A stretch of 5,394 bases of DNA from Candidatus Methanomethylophilaceae archaeon (lineage in GTDB: Archaea; Thermoplasmatota; Thermoplasmata; Methanomassiliicoccales; Methanomethylophilaceae), in the NCBI GenBank assembly GCA_017395275.1, contig JAFPVN010000185.1:1-5394 (forward strand), written 5' to 3'. Both the position numbers and the translations under genes were made by a program. The notes under the pieces are model-generated. The model had not been told where the DNA came from. It made no database searches and saw only the letters and a program-made list of their open reading frames with translations. Shown piece by piece: positions 1 through 5,104 of this stretch. Position 1 is the stretch's first letter. Every line of letters starts with the position of its first letter.

Positions 1-16
1 AATATTTGAATATACT

Positions 17-39
17 ATTGTTATAATTGTTATAATTGT
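17..39. repeat. 9-bp AT-rich tandem repeat
   Basis: The unit ATTGTTATA occurs at 17-25 and 26-34, followed by a partial third copy (ATTGT, 35-39). It lies in the most AT-rich part of the window, at the left edge. Each unit contains a TTATAAT-like stretch that could act as a TATA element, so this may be promoter sequence rather than a functional iteron. The left flank is cut by the window edge, so the total copy number is not known. Confidence 0.6.
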
Positions 40-48
40 AAAGTCTGA

Positions 49-62
49 ATGTTCGTGAACAT
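49..62. promoter_or_regulatory. 14-bp dyad, possible operator
   Basis: ATGTTC and GAACAT form perfect 6-bp inverted arms around a 2-bp centre (GT). The dyad lies just downstream of the AT-rich repeat, where a dimeric regulator could bind near a start site. No regulator or regulated gene can be assigned, and a 6-bp dyad can arise by chance, so this is only a candidate. Confidence 0.25.
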
Positions 63-326
63 CCGCATAATACGCGATCGTGCAATCACCGCATATCCTT
101 CGGGAAATGACCTTCGACACAATATAATGCAGATGTGACAACGGTCCGGCCCGGAACGGGATACTGCTCCGTCCTGAAACAGATACCTCGGACGGCAATC
201 TTACCTATAGATTCGTTCCCCGTCGGATTGCTCTGTGTCCGACCACCCTAGAAGTCAGAGAGCCTGTTTTATCGACGCGCTGGCATAGTCCAAATCTATT
301 AACGGAATGAGTCTGATTGGGGCGAT
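63..326. other. Non-coding stretch with several inverted repeats
   Basis: No credible open frame was found here on either strand. The stretch carries consecutive short inverted repeats: CCCG/CGGG at 150-153 and 157-160, CCGTCC/GGACGG at 169-174 and 190-195, and GTCGGA/TCCGAC at 222-227 and 238-243. A TATA-like AATATAA lies at 121-127, and a T4 run at 267-270 follows the last stem. It could be a long leader of the downstream ligase gene, a small RNA gene, or plain spacer. No T-loop consensus or cloverleaf supporting a tRNA was seen. Confidence 0.4.
266..274 (+). promoter_or_regulatory. Possible TATA element of the ligase gene
   Basis: GTTTTATCG lies about 55 bp upstream of the start codon at 327. 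With usual archaeal spacing, transcription would begin near 297, giving a leader of about 30 nt that includes a G-rich stretch (GGGG, four bases before ATG). The element is a weaker match to the archaeal TATA consensus than those before radA and the lipid gene, so the alternative near 121-127 remains possible. Confidence 0.3.
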
Positions 327-1778
327 ATGGGTTTACGCGAATCGATGATGGCGGTCATCGTCAGGCATAAGCTTCTGGCCAATCAGATCCCCAAGGGCTG
401 CACCACCCCTCTGGAGGAATGGATCGCGATCAAGACGAGGAAGACGTTCAAGAAGAGCGACGAGCTCCGCAAGGCGATAGGGAAGGACAATCTAGACTAC
501 GTCAGCAGGGAGGACTTCGAGAAGTATCAGCTCTACCGCGTCCGTGAACAGATGAGGTATGCGGAGGAGAATGCACCGTACTACAGGCACAAGTTCAAGG
601 ATGCGGGTGTCAGGCCGGAGGACATCCAGACATACGAGGACCTCACCAAGATCCCCTTGACCGAACCCATCGACCTCGCCGAGAAGTCTATGCTGTTCTA
701 TGGCGTATCGGCCACCAAGTTGCTCAGGGAGTTCACCACCAGCGGCACCACCGGGCACATGAAGTCCATTGGCTACACGCAGAACGATCTGATATCCAAG
801 ATAGACATCATCGCATCCGCACTCAGGAATCTGGGGATGACGAAGAAGGACACGTTGCACGTCATGTTCCCCATGGTCATGGCGTGGGACCCCAGCCTGA
901 TGCTGGTAGGGGCCTGCAACATCCTGGGCTACAAATCCTCCGTATGTGCGGAGGTGGATGTGGAGAAACAGCTCTCCACCATCAGGGAGGCCGGTGCGAC
1001 GTACATCATCGGTATCCCGTCGTTCATATACCGCGTCACGACGCTCCTGAGCAAGGAGACGGACCTGACGAAGCTGGGGATAAAGAAGATCATCTCCGCA
1101 TCCGAGCCCCTGTCGGAGAGCATGAGGTCCCTACTCCAGGACGCGTGGGGATGCAAGGTCGTGGACGTATGGGGGATGACCGAGTTCGGTCTCGCCTGTG
1201 CGGTGGAATGCGACGAGCAGAACGGCCTTCACACAGATGAGGCGAACATGCTTCTCGAGATCATCGACCCCGAGACCTTGGAGCACGTGCCCATGGGTCA
1301 GAAGGGAGAGCTCGTCATAACCGCGCTGAATGCGGAAGGAACGGTCCTGATAAGGTATCGGACCCACGACATAGCGGCGCTGATCGATCCGCCATGCGCA
1401 TGCGGGTGCCATTTCAACAGGCGCCTGATGAAACCCAGCGGAAGGATGGACCTGCAGTTCAAGATCGGGAACGGACACAAGGTGTACCCCGTGCTGTTCG
1501 ACGAAGCCGTATACATCAGTCCCGAGGTGGTGGATTATCACATGGACATCACCAGGGAAGGGTACCGCGACGTGCTCACATTCGAGGTCGAAGCCGACAG
1601 TCAGAAGGAGGAGCTGGCACAATCGATAGTCAAGGCCGTGTCGGCCCTCATGCCCGTGGAGGACGGCATCGCCGAGGACCTCGTTGCGGAGCCCCGCGTG
1701 AAGCTTGTTCCTCCGAATCACAAGGACTACGCCATCAAGGTGAAGAAGATTCGGGACCTGAGGGAGAACTTCGACTGA
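327..1778 (+). CDS. PaaK-family adenylating enzyme (phenylacetate-CoA ligase / F390 synthetase-like)
   Basis: This 483-residue protein belongs to the AMP-forming adenylating superfamily, PaaK branch, which activates a carboxylate (or, in F390 synthetase, couples a nucleotide to F420) using ATP. Visible motifs are the phosphate-binding TTSGTTG at 137-143 followed by GYTQND (149-154) as in PaaK, DVWGMTE at 280-286 (A5), LIRYRTHD at 341-348 (A7), SGRMD at 371-375 (A8), and a C-terminal DLR at 477-479 that places the probable catalytic lysine at K471. The PaaK-type segment EENAPYYRHKFKDAGV (80-95) precedes these. Residues 1-58 are an extension not usual in ~430-residue PaaK proteins. The segment where PaaK has YGYGLFTGG reads FPMVMAWDPS (181-190), so phenylacetate is doubtful as substrate. 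Cysteines 357, 359 and 361 sit near the CxCG region of the family. The ATG at 327 is preferred because GGGG lies just upstream; the ATGs at 345 and 348 have none. The gene stands alone on its strand and converges on the lipid gene with 4 bp between stops. Family is firm, substrate unknown. Confidence 0.88.
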   Translation: MGLRESMMAVIVRHKLLANQIPKGCTTPLEEWIAIKTRKTFKKSDELRKAIGKDNLDYVSREDFEKYQLYRVREQMRYAEENAPYYRHKFKDAGVRPEDIQTYEDLTKIPLTEPIDLAEKSMLFYGVSATKLLREFTTSGTTGHMKSIGYTQNDLISKIDIIASALRNLGMTKKDTLHVMFPMVMAWDPSLMLVGACNILGYKSSVCAEVDVEKQLSTIREAGATYIIGIPSFIYRVTTLLSKETDLTKLGIKKIISASEPLSESMRSLLQDAWGCKVVDVWGMTEFGLACAVECDEQNGLHTDEANMLLEIIDPETLEHVPMGQKGELVITALNAEGTVLIRYRTHDIAALIDPPCACGCHFNRRLMKPSGRMDLQFKIGNGHKVYPVLFDEAVYISPEVVDYHMDITREGYRDVLTFEVEADSQKEELAQSIVKAVSALMPVEDGIAEDLVAEPRVKLVPPNHKDYAIKVKKIRDLRENFD

Positions 1779-1782
1779 ACCC

Positions 1783-2520
1783 TCAGATTCCCTTCGCGGC
1801 GGCGATGACCTTCCTGAGGGTGTCCTTGTCGTGACCCTCCTCGAGGAAGGTTCCCGTGATGATGATGTCGGCACCAGCCATCCTCGCGGCCGCAGCCCTC
1901 TCGGGACTGTTGATGCCCCCTCCGATTATGAGCGGCACCGAGATGACCTTCTTGACGGCTCCGATCATCTCCGGGGGGATGGGTTCCGGAGCGCCGCTTC
2001 CCGCCTCGAGGTAGATAAGGCTCATTCCCAGGTATTCGCATCCGAGTGCGTACCCCATCGCCTTCTTGAGGTCGTCGCGGGGGATGAGATCGGCCTGTCC
2101 GACCTCTCCCACCTTCATTCCGGGCTCGACGATGATGTATCCCATGGAGATGGGTTCGACATTCATCTGCTTGATGATGAGCGAGGCGTATGCCTGCGCC
2201 CTGATGACCATGTTTATGTCCCTGCTGTTGGCGAGGCTCATGTAGAGGATCGCATCCACCTCCTTGGAGAGCGCATGCGGTCCTGCGGGGAAGTACACTA
2301 CAGGCAGGCCGGTGGCCTTCTTGATGGCAAGGGCGGTCTCGTCGAGGTTCTCGCTGGTGATCCCGGTGGATCCGCCGATCATTATGAAATCCGTGCCCGC
2401 CTCCTTGCACATGAGTGCGATGGCCGCGGCCTCCTCGGCAGACTGCTTGTCGGGATCCAGGAGAGATGCGTGAAGCGTTCCTTTTTTGACACCCTCCATG
2501 ATGAAATCCTTTACCTTCAT
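1783..2520 (-). CDS. Geranylgeranylglyceryl phosphate synthase (group II)
   Basis: This cytosolic or membrane-associated TIM-barrel prenyltransferase joins geranylgeranyl diphosphate to sn-glycerol-1-phosphate, the first ether bond of archaeal membrane lipids (EC 2.5.1.41). Family landmarks in order are HASLLDPDK (17-25; the Asp residues bind the metal and diphosphate), IGGSTGIT (48-55), SLANSR (95-100), IVEPG (130-134), YLEAGSGAPEPIPPEM (170-185), GGGI (200-203) and TGT (222-224). The last three form the phosphate-binding site. YLEAGSGAPEP fits the group II enzymes of most euryarchaea and Thermoplasmata. The 245-residue length is normal. The ATG at 2520 is supported by GGAG four bases upstream and by a TATA box about 45 bp upstream. 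It lies 65 bp downstream of trmG10 in the same direction, so it may be transcribed both from its own promoter and by read-through. The residues around 77-85 (FPAGPHALS) differ from the common FPG form but this loop varies in the family. Very confident. Confidence 0.95.
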   Translation of the reverse strand: MKVKDFIMEGVKKGTLHASLLDPDKQSAEEAAAIALMCKEAGTDFIMIGGSTGITSENLDETALAIKKATGLPVVYFPAGPHALSKEVDAILYMSLANSRDINMVIRAQAYASLIIKQMNVEPISMGYIIVEPGMKVGEVGQADLIPRDDLKKAMGYALGCEYLGMSLIYLEAGSGAPEPIPPEMIGAVKKVISVPLIIGGGINSPERAAAARMAGADIIITGTFLEEGHDKDTLRKVIAAAKGI

Positions 2521-2524
2521 GATA

Positions 2525-2528
2525 CTCC
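2525..2528 (-). promoter_or_regulatory. Ribosome binding site of the lipid synthase gene
   Basis: On the minus strand GGAG precedes the ATG at 2520 by four bases. It supports this start and shows the transcript carries a leader of about 20 nt when initiated from the TATA box at 2563-2570. Confidence 0.5.
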
Positions 2529-2562
2529 GTCCGACAGTTGACTGTTAGGTGATGCCCTTTTA

Positions 2563-2570
2563 CATATAAA
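2563..2570 (-). promoter_or_regulatory. TATA box of the lipid synthase gene
   Basis: TTTATATG on the minus strand matches the archaeal TATA consensus. It lies in the 65-bp gap after trmG10. Usual spacing of about 26 bp puts the start of transcription near 2541, some 20 nt before the ATG. This suggests the lipid gene can be expressed independently of radA-trmG10. Confidence 0.6.
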
Positions 2571-2585
2571 GGAATCCCGCCCGGC

Positions 2586-3578
2586 TCATTCCCTGCGGAA
2601 GATGTGGTAATGGCGGGACAGCGACCCGTGGACGCGCTGGATGCAGTGTTCCTCCAGCGTGAGGGTGTCGGAGGAGATCTCGTGGGGCAGGACGACGCCA
2701 GCCGCTCCGCCGATCTTCAGCACCTCGGCGAAGGCCTTCATGGCGCGGGCGTAGATGCTGTCTATGGGCTCTCCGCCGGTGTGGGTGGACCTTCCGTAAG
2801 GGGGATCGGTGGCTATCGCATCGACCTCACCGAACCTGTCGGGTACATCGGATATGTCGATGGTATCGAAATCGGTGAGCTTCAGTCCGTAGAAGTCCAT
2901 GTTCTCCTGGGTCCCGATGATCATGTTCTCGTCGAAGTCCGACGCTATGGGTCTCATTCCCATCATGGCGGCCTCGATTATTATGCCCCCGGTACCGCAG
3001 AACGGGTCGAGGATCCTGTCGCCCTTCTTCGCTCCTGTGAGATTGATCAGCGCCCTCGCGTATCTCGGGTGGAGGGATATGGGGGAGAAGAACGGTCTCT
3101 CGCTGACCTTCCTCGTCTCGAGTATGTCCCTGTCGATGGTCTTCTCTCCGAGGAACAGGTGCACACGGTCGCTCATGACCATGTGGACTTCGATGTCTGG
3201 CTCTTTTAACTTCACATCGTTGTGACGGGACAGGATCCCTCCGACCTTCCTAACGAGGTCCTGTGAATCCACGTCCTTCATGCGCCCCTCGAAGCGTCTC
3301 GCCCTGACGGCGAACGTGCCTTCGGGGAGCTCGACGGATTCCACGGCGTCGGCGCCGTCGGGATCGAACGTGCACAGTGTCCTCCCTATGCGGTGCGTCA
3401 GCGAGATGCGCTCGGCGATCGGGTCCAATGCGGACTCGTCAAACTGTGCCTCTATGTACCCCGGGCCCTCGGAGACTATTTTGTAATCCCCAGCCTCCGC
3501 CGCGATGCACTTCTTCGCCTCTGCGGCGCACATGTCCCTGTGCTCGCCGGACAGTTCGAAAAAATAGACGGGGCACAT
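2586..3578 (-). CDS. trmG10: tRNA (guanine(10)-N2)-dimethyltransferase, Trm-G10 type
   Basis: This 330-residue protein matches the archaeal THUMP-methyltransferase family that makes N2-methyl- and N2,N2-dimethylguanosine at position 10 of tRNA, using S-adenosylmethionine. The N-terminal half (roughly 1-155) corresponds to the NTD and THUMP tRNA-binding region. RPFFSPISLHPRYARALINL at 161-180 is the typical linker into the Rossmann domain. Motif I is ILDPFCGTGGIIIEAA (189-204), an acidic SAM-binding residue lies in SDFDENM (213-219), and the catalytic motif IV is TDPPYG (257-262). Length is normal. The gene starts 18 bp after the radA stop codon. The only G-rich stretch before its ATG (AGGGG) is two bases away, too close for a good ribosome site, so translation may be coupled to radA. 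Trm11-type single methylation is possible in principle, but in archaea this family is best known as Trm-G10. Confidence 0.9.
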   Translation of the reverse strand: MCPVYFFELSGEHRDMCAAEAKKCIAAEAGDYKIVSEGPGYIEAQFDESALDPIAERISLTHRIGRTLCTFDPDGADAVESVELPEGTFAVRARRFEGRMKDVDSQDLVRKVGGILSRHNDVKLKEPDIEVHMVMSDRVHLFLGEKTIDRDILETRKVSERPFFSPISLHPRYARALINLTGAKKGDRILDPFCGTGGIIIEAAMMGMRPIASDFDENMIIGTQENMDFYGLKLTDFDTIDISDVPDRFGEVDAIATDPPYGRSTHTGGEPIDSIYARAMKAFAEVLKIGGAAGVVLPHEISSDTLTLEEHCIQRVHGSLSRHYHIFRRE

Positions 3579-3596
3579 GGCCCCTGGAATGCGGTC

Positions 3597-4541
3597 TTAG
3601 TCTTTAACACCATCTTCCGTTATCATGAAGACCGCCTCTCCCTCGGGGAGGTTGGGCGAATCCACGAGTCTGGCGACCCTCTTTCCGGACTTACCCTTCC
3701 TGAGGTAGATACGGAAGGTGGATGCGTGTCCCACGATGTGTCCGCCGATGGGCCTGGTGGGGTCCCCGAAGAACGCGTCGGGCTTCGCCGCGACCTGGTT
3801 GGTCACGACGATGACTGCATTGTTCAGCGTGGCGAAGTTGAGCAGGTCGTGCATGTGCCTGTTGAGGACCTGCTGCCTCTCGGCGAGGGTGCCCCTGCCC
3901 ACGTATTCCGCCCTGAAGTGGGATGTCAGCGAATCCACGATCAGGAGCCTGACCTTCTTGTCCCTGGCGAGCTCCATCGCCTTGTCGACCAGCAGGATCT
4001 GGTGCTGGGAGTTGAACGCCCTCGCAACGTGGATCCTGGAGAGCGTGGTCTCGGGGTCGAGGCCGAGGTAGTTGGCCATCTGCACGATCCTCTCGGGCCT
4101 GAAGGTGTTCTCGGTATCGATGATGACGACGTCCGAATCCAGTCCTCCCCTGTCCTCGGGAAGGGTGGCGTTGACCGCCAGCTGGAAACAGAGCTGGGTC
4201 TTGCTGCTTCCGAACTCTCCGAAGAACTCAACGATCGCCTGGCTCTCGAGGCCTCCCGCCAGGAGCTCGTCGAACGCTTTGGAACCGGTCGTGAGCTTCA
4301 CGACCTCCTTGCGTCTCTCCTGGATTTCGAGACCTGTCTCGAAGCCTCCGATGTCAGCACAGAGCTTGGCACCCTCGATGATATCCATCGCCTTCTTCTC
4401 TCCGATCTCGCACTTCTCCGCCAGATCGCCGGGCGATGCCACCGCGATGGACAGTAAATCGTTGTACCCTGCATCGTGTAGTTTTTCTGCTATGGCTGGA
4501 CCTACGCCGGGTATGTCTTCTAAAGTTTTTTCTGCGACCAT
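3597..4541 (-). CDS. radA: DNA repair and recombination protein RadA
   Basis: RadA is the archaeal Rad51/RecA recombinase. It forms ATP-dependent filaments on single-stranded DNA and carries out strand exchange in repair and replication restart. The 314 residues show a helix-hairpin-helix domain (LEDIPGVGPAIAEKL, 7-21), the linker polymerisation motif (FETG, 67-70), Walker A GEFGSSKT (108-115), the DTENTFRPER segment with catalytic Glu145 (142-151), Walker B LLIVDS (199-204), loop L1 (RAEYVGRGTLAERQQ, 210-224), loop L2 (about 248-274, NQVAAKPDAFFGDPTRP onward) and the C-terminal ATP cap (DSPNLPEGEAVF, 294-305). The N-terminal domain excludes RadB. Two positions depart from consensus: Ser113 replaces the Walker A glycine before Lys114, and Gly70 replaces the alanine of FxTA. 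Everything else looks intact, so the gene is probably functional. The start is supported by GGTGA four bases upstream and by a TATA box. It leads a transcript with trmG10 and is divergent from a small membrane protein gene. Confidence 0.96.
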   Translation of the reverse strand: MVAEKTLEDIPGVGPAIAEKLHDAGYNDLLSIAVASPGDLAEKCEIGEKKAMDIIEGAKLCADIGGFETGLEIQERRKEVVKLTTGSKAFDELLAGGLESQAIVEFFGEFGSSKTQLCFQLAVNATLPEDRGGLDSDVVIIDTENTFRPERIVQMANYLGLDPETTLSRIHVARAFNSQHQILLVDKAMELARDKKVRLLIVDSLTSHFRAEYVGRGTLAERQQVLNRHMHDLLNFATLNNAVIVVTNQVAAKPDAFFGDPTRPIGGHIVGHASTFRIYLRKGKSGKRVARLVDSPNLPEGEAVFMITEDGVKD

Positions 4542-4544
4542 ATT

Positions 4545-4550
4545 GTCACC
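4545..4550 (-). promoter_or_regulatory. Ribosome binding site of radA
   Basis: GGTGAC on the minus strand ends three bases before the radA ATG. It fits the start at 4541. The predicted transcription start (near 4549) is so close that the leader would be only about 8-10 nt, so this site may be only partly present in the mRNA. Confidence 0.4.
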
Positions 4551-4570
4551 GTTATCCCCATCGTCCGACG

Positions 4571-4580
4571 GATATATAAA
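4571..4580 (-). promoter_or_regulatory. TATA box of radA
   Basis: TTTATATATC on the minus strand is a strong archaeal TATA match about 30 bp before the radA ATG. Usual spacing puts initiation near 4549, predicting a very short leader. Confidence 0.7.
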
Positions 4581-4606
4581 TCTCTGAAGGGGGGATGGTG
4601 CTGATT

Positions 4607-4645
4607 TTTCCGAATCACCTACACTGGCCTTTCCGAATCACCAAC
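4607..4645. repeat. Two 16-bp direct repeats, 23-bp period, likely operator
   Basis: TTTCCGAATCACCTAC at 4607-4622 and TTTCCGAATCACCAAC at 4630-4645 differ at one base; the first 13 bases are identical. The period of 23 bp is about two helical turns, so both copies face nearly the same side of the DNA. They lie between the two divergent TATA boxes: 27-65 bp upstream of that of radA and 38-77 bp upstream of that of the membrane protein gene. This is where archaeal activators, or a regulator of both genes, could bind. The regulator is unknown. Confidence 0.65.
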
Positions 4646-4683
4646 GAAAAACCTTCTCTCAGGATGTCTATCCATCAACAACC

Positions 4684-4691
4684 TTTATATT
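4684..4691 (+). promoter_or_regulatory. TATA box of the small membrane protein gene
   Basis: TTTATATT lies 23-30 bp before the ATG at 4714. With the usual 26-bp spacing from the TATA centre, transcription would begin within a few bases of the A of the ATG, so the mRNA is probably leaderless or nearly so. Confidence 0.65.
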
Positions 4692-4713
4692 AGGGGTTAA
4701 GGTTAGCAGGCCG

Positions 4714-5097
4714 ATGGCAAAGAAGAGAAAGGTCGTAAAGGAGTCCAAGGAGCCCGAGTACGAGTTCGTTCCCCCGGACTTCGACGAGAGGGAGTTCATC
4801 CTCAAGGACATATACGGCACCAAGATGACGCTCGTCGTTACCGTCGTCGCGATCATCATGGGATTCATCTGTTCTTTGATCCACAAGAGCTGGGAGTGGT
4901 ACGGCGGGATCGTCGTCATGTTCGCCGTCATGTTCGCTCTCGGTCACATTCTGAAGCTCGTGAGGCTCGACCCCGCCATGCTCTCCTCCGGTTCCGAATC
5001 CACCGGCGGTACCAAGAGCATGCTCGGTAACTACTTCGTGTACCTGTTCCTCTGCCTTGCGGTCTGGACGCTCACGATCAACGCGCCCTTCGCCTGA
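4714..5097 (+). CDS. Small membrane protein with three predicted helices, function unknown
   Basis: I do not recognise this 127-residue protein. It begins with a hydrophilic N-terminus of about 36 residues: a very basic start (MAKKRKVVK) followed by an acidic, aromatic part (EPEYEFVPPDFDERE). Three hydrophobic segments follow at about 38-56, 63-82 and 105-122, with a polar, Ser/Gly-rich loop at 86-104. There is no cleavable signal peptide. By the positive-inside rule the basic N-terminus should be cytoplasmic, which would put the C-terminus outside. No catalytic motif is visible. Codon use resembles that of the neighbours and the TATA box is correctly placed, so it is a real gene. It is transcribed divergently from radA across a shared 172-bp control region and converges on the next gene with 7 bp between stop codons. 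It may be a conserved lineage protein; there is no basis to link it to recombination beyond position. Confidence 0.82.
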   Translation: MAKKRKVVKESKEPEYEFVPPDFDEREFILKDIYGTKMTLVVTVVAIIMGFICSLIHKSWEWYGGIVVMFAVMFALGHILKLVRLDPAMLSSGSESTGGTKSMLGNYFVYLFLCLAVWTLTINAPFA

Positions 5098-5104
5098 AAA
5101 TGTG

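Noticed and set aside
222..270. Stem GTCGGA/TCCGAC plus TTTT as an intrinsic terminator
   Set aside because: The T run lies 23 bp after the stem, too far for a hairpin-type terminator, and no gene ends upstream in view.
63..326. tRNA or CRISPR array in the non-coding stretch
   Set aside because: No T-loop consensus, acceptor stem or cloverleaf could be fitted on either strand, and there are no regularly spaced repeats of CRISPR length.
307..348. 13-codon frame (ATG at 307) overlapping the start of the ligase gene, possible leader peptide
   Set aside because: No ribosome binding site, no run of regulatory codons and no attenuator-like structure follows it; a chance frame is more likely.
1131..1874. 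Minus-strand open frame (247 codons) opposite the ligase gene
   Set aside because: It overlaps two real genes and shows no recognisable motif, promoter or ribosome site.
1831..2541. Plus-strand open frame (236 codons) opposite the lipid synthase gene
   Set aside because: The minus-strand gene has every family motif; this frame has none and is explained by codon bias of the real gene.
3393..4457. Long plus-strand open frame (354 codons) opposite radA and the start of trmG10
   Set aside because: It is antisense to two firmly identified genes, starts inside one and ends inside the other, has no promoter or ribosome site, and its product is a low-diversity mix rich in Glu, Gly, Leu, Val and Asp typical of antisense frames in GC-rich coding DNA.
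2528..4569. Shared CGTCCGAC upstream of both the lipid gene (2528-2535) and radA (4562-4569)
   Set aside because: The two copies sit at different distances from their TATA boxes and start codons, and an 8-bp match in GC-rich sequence is easily due to chance.
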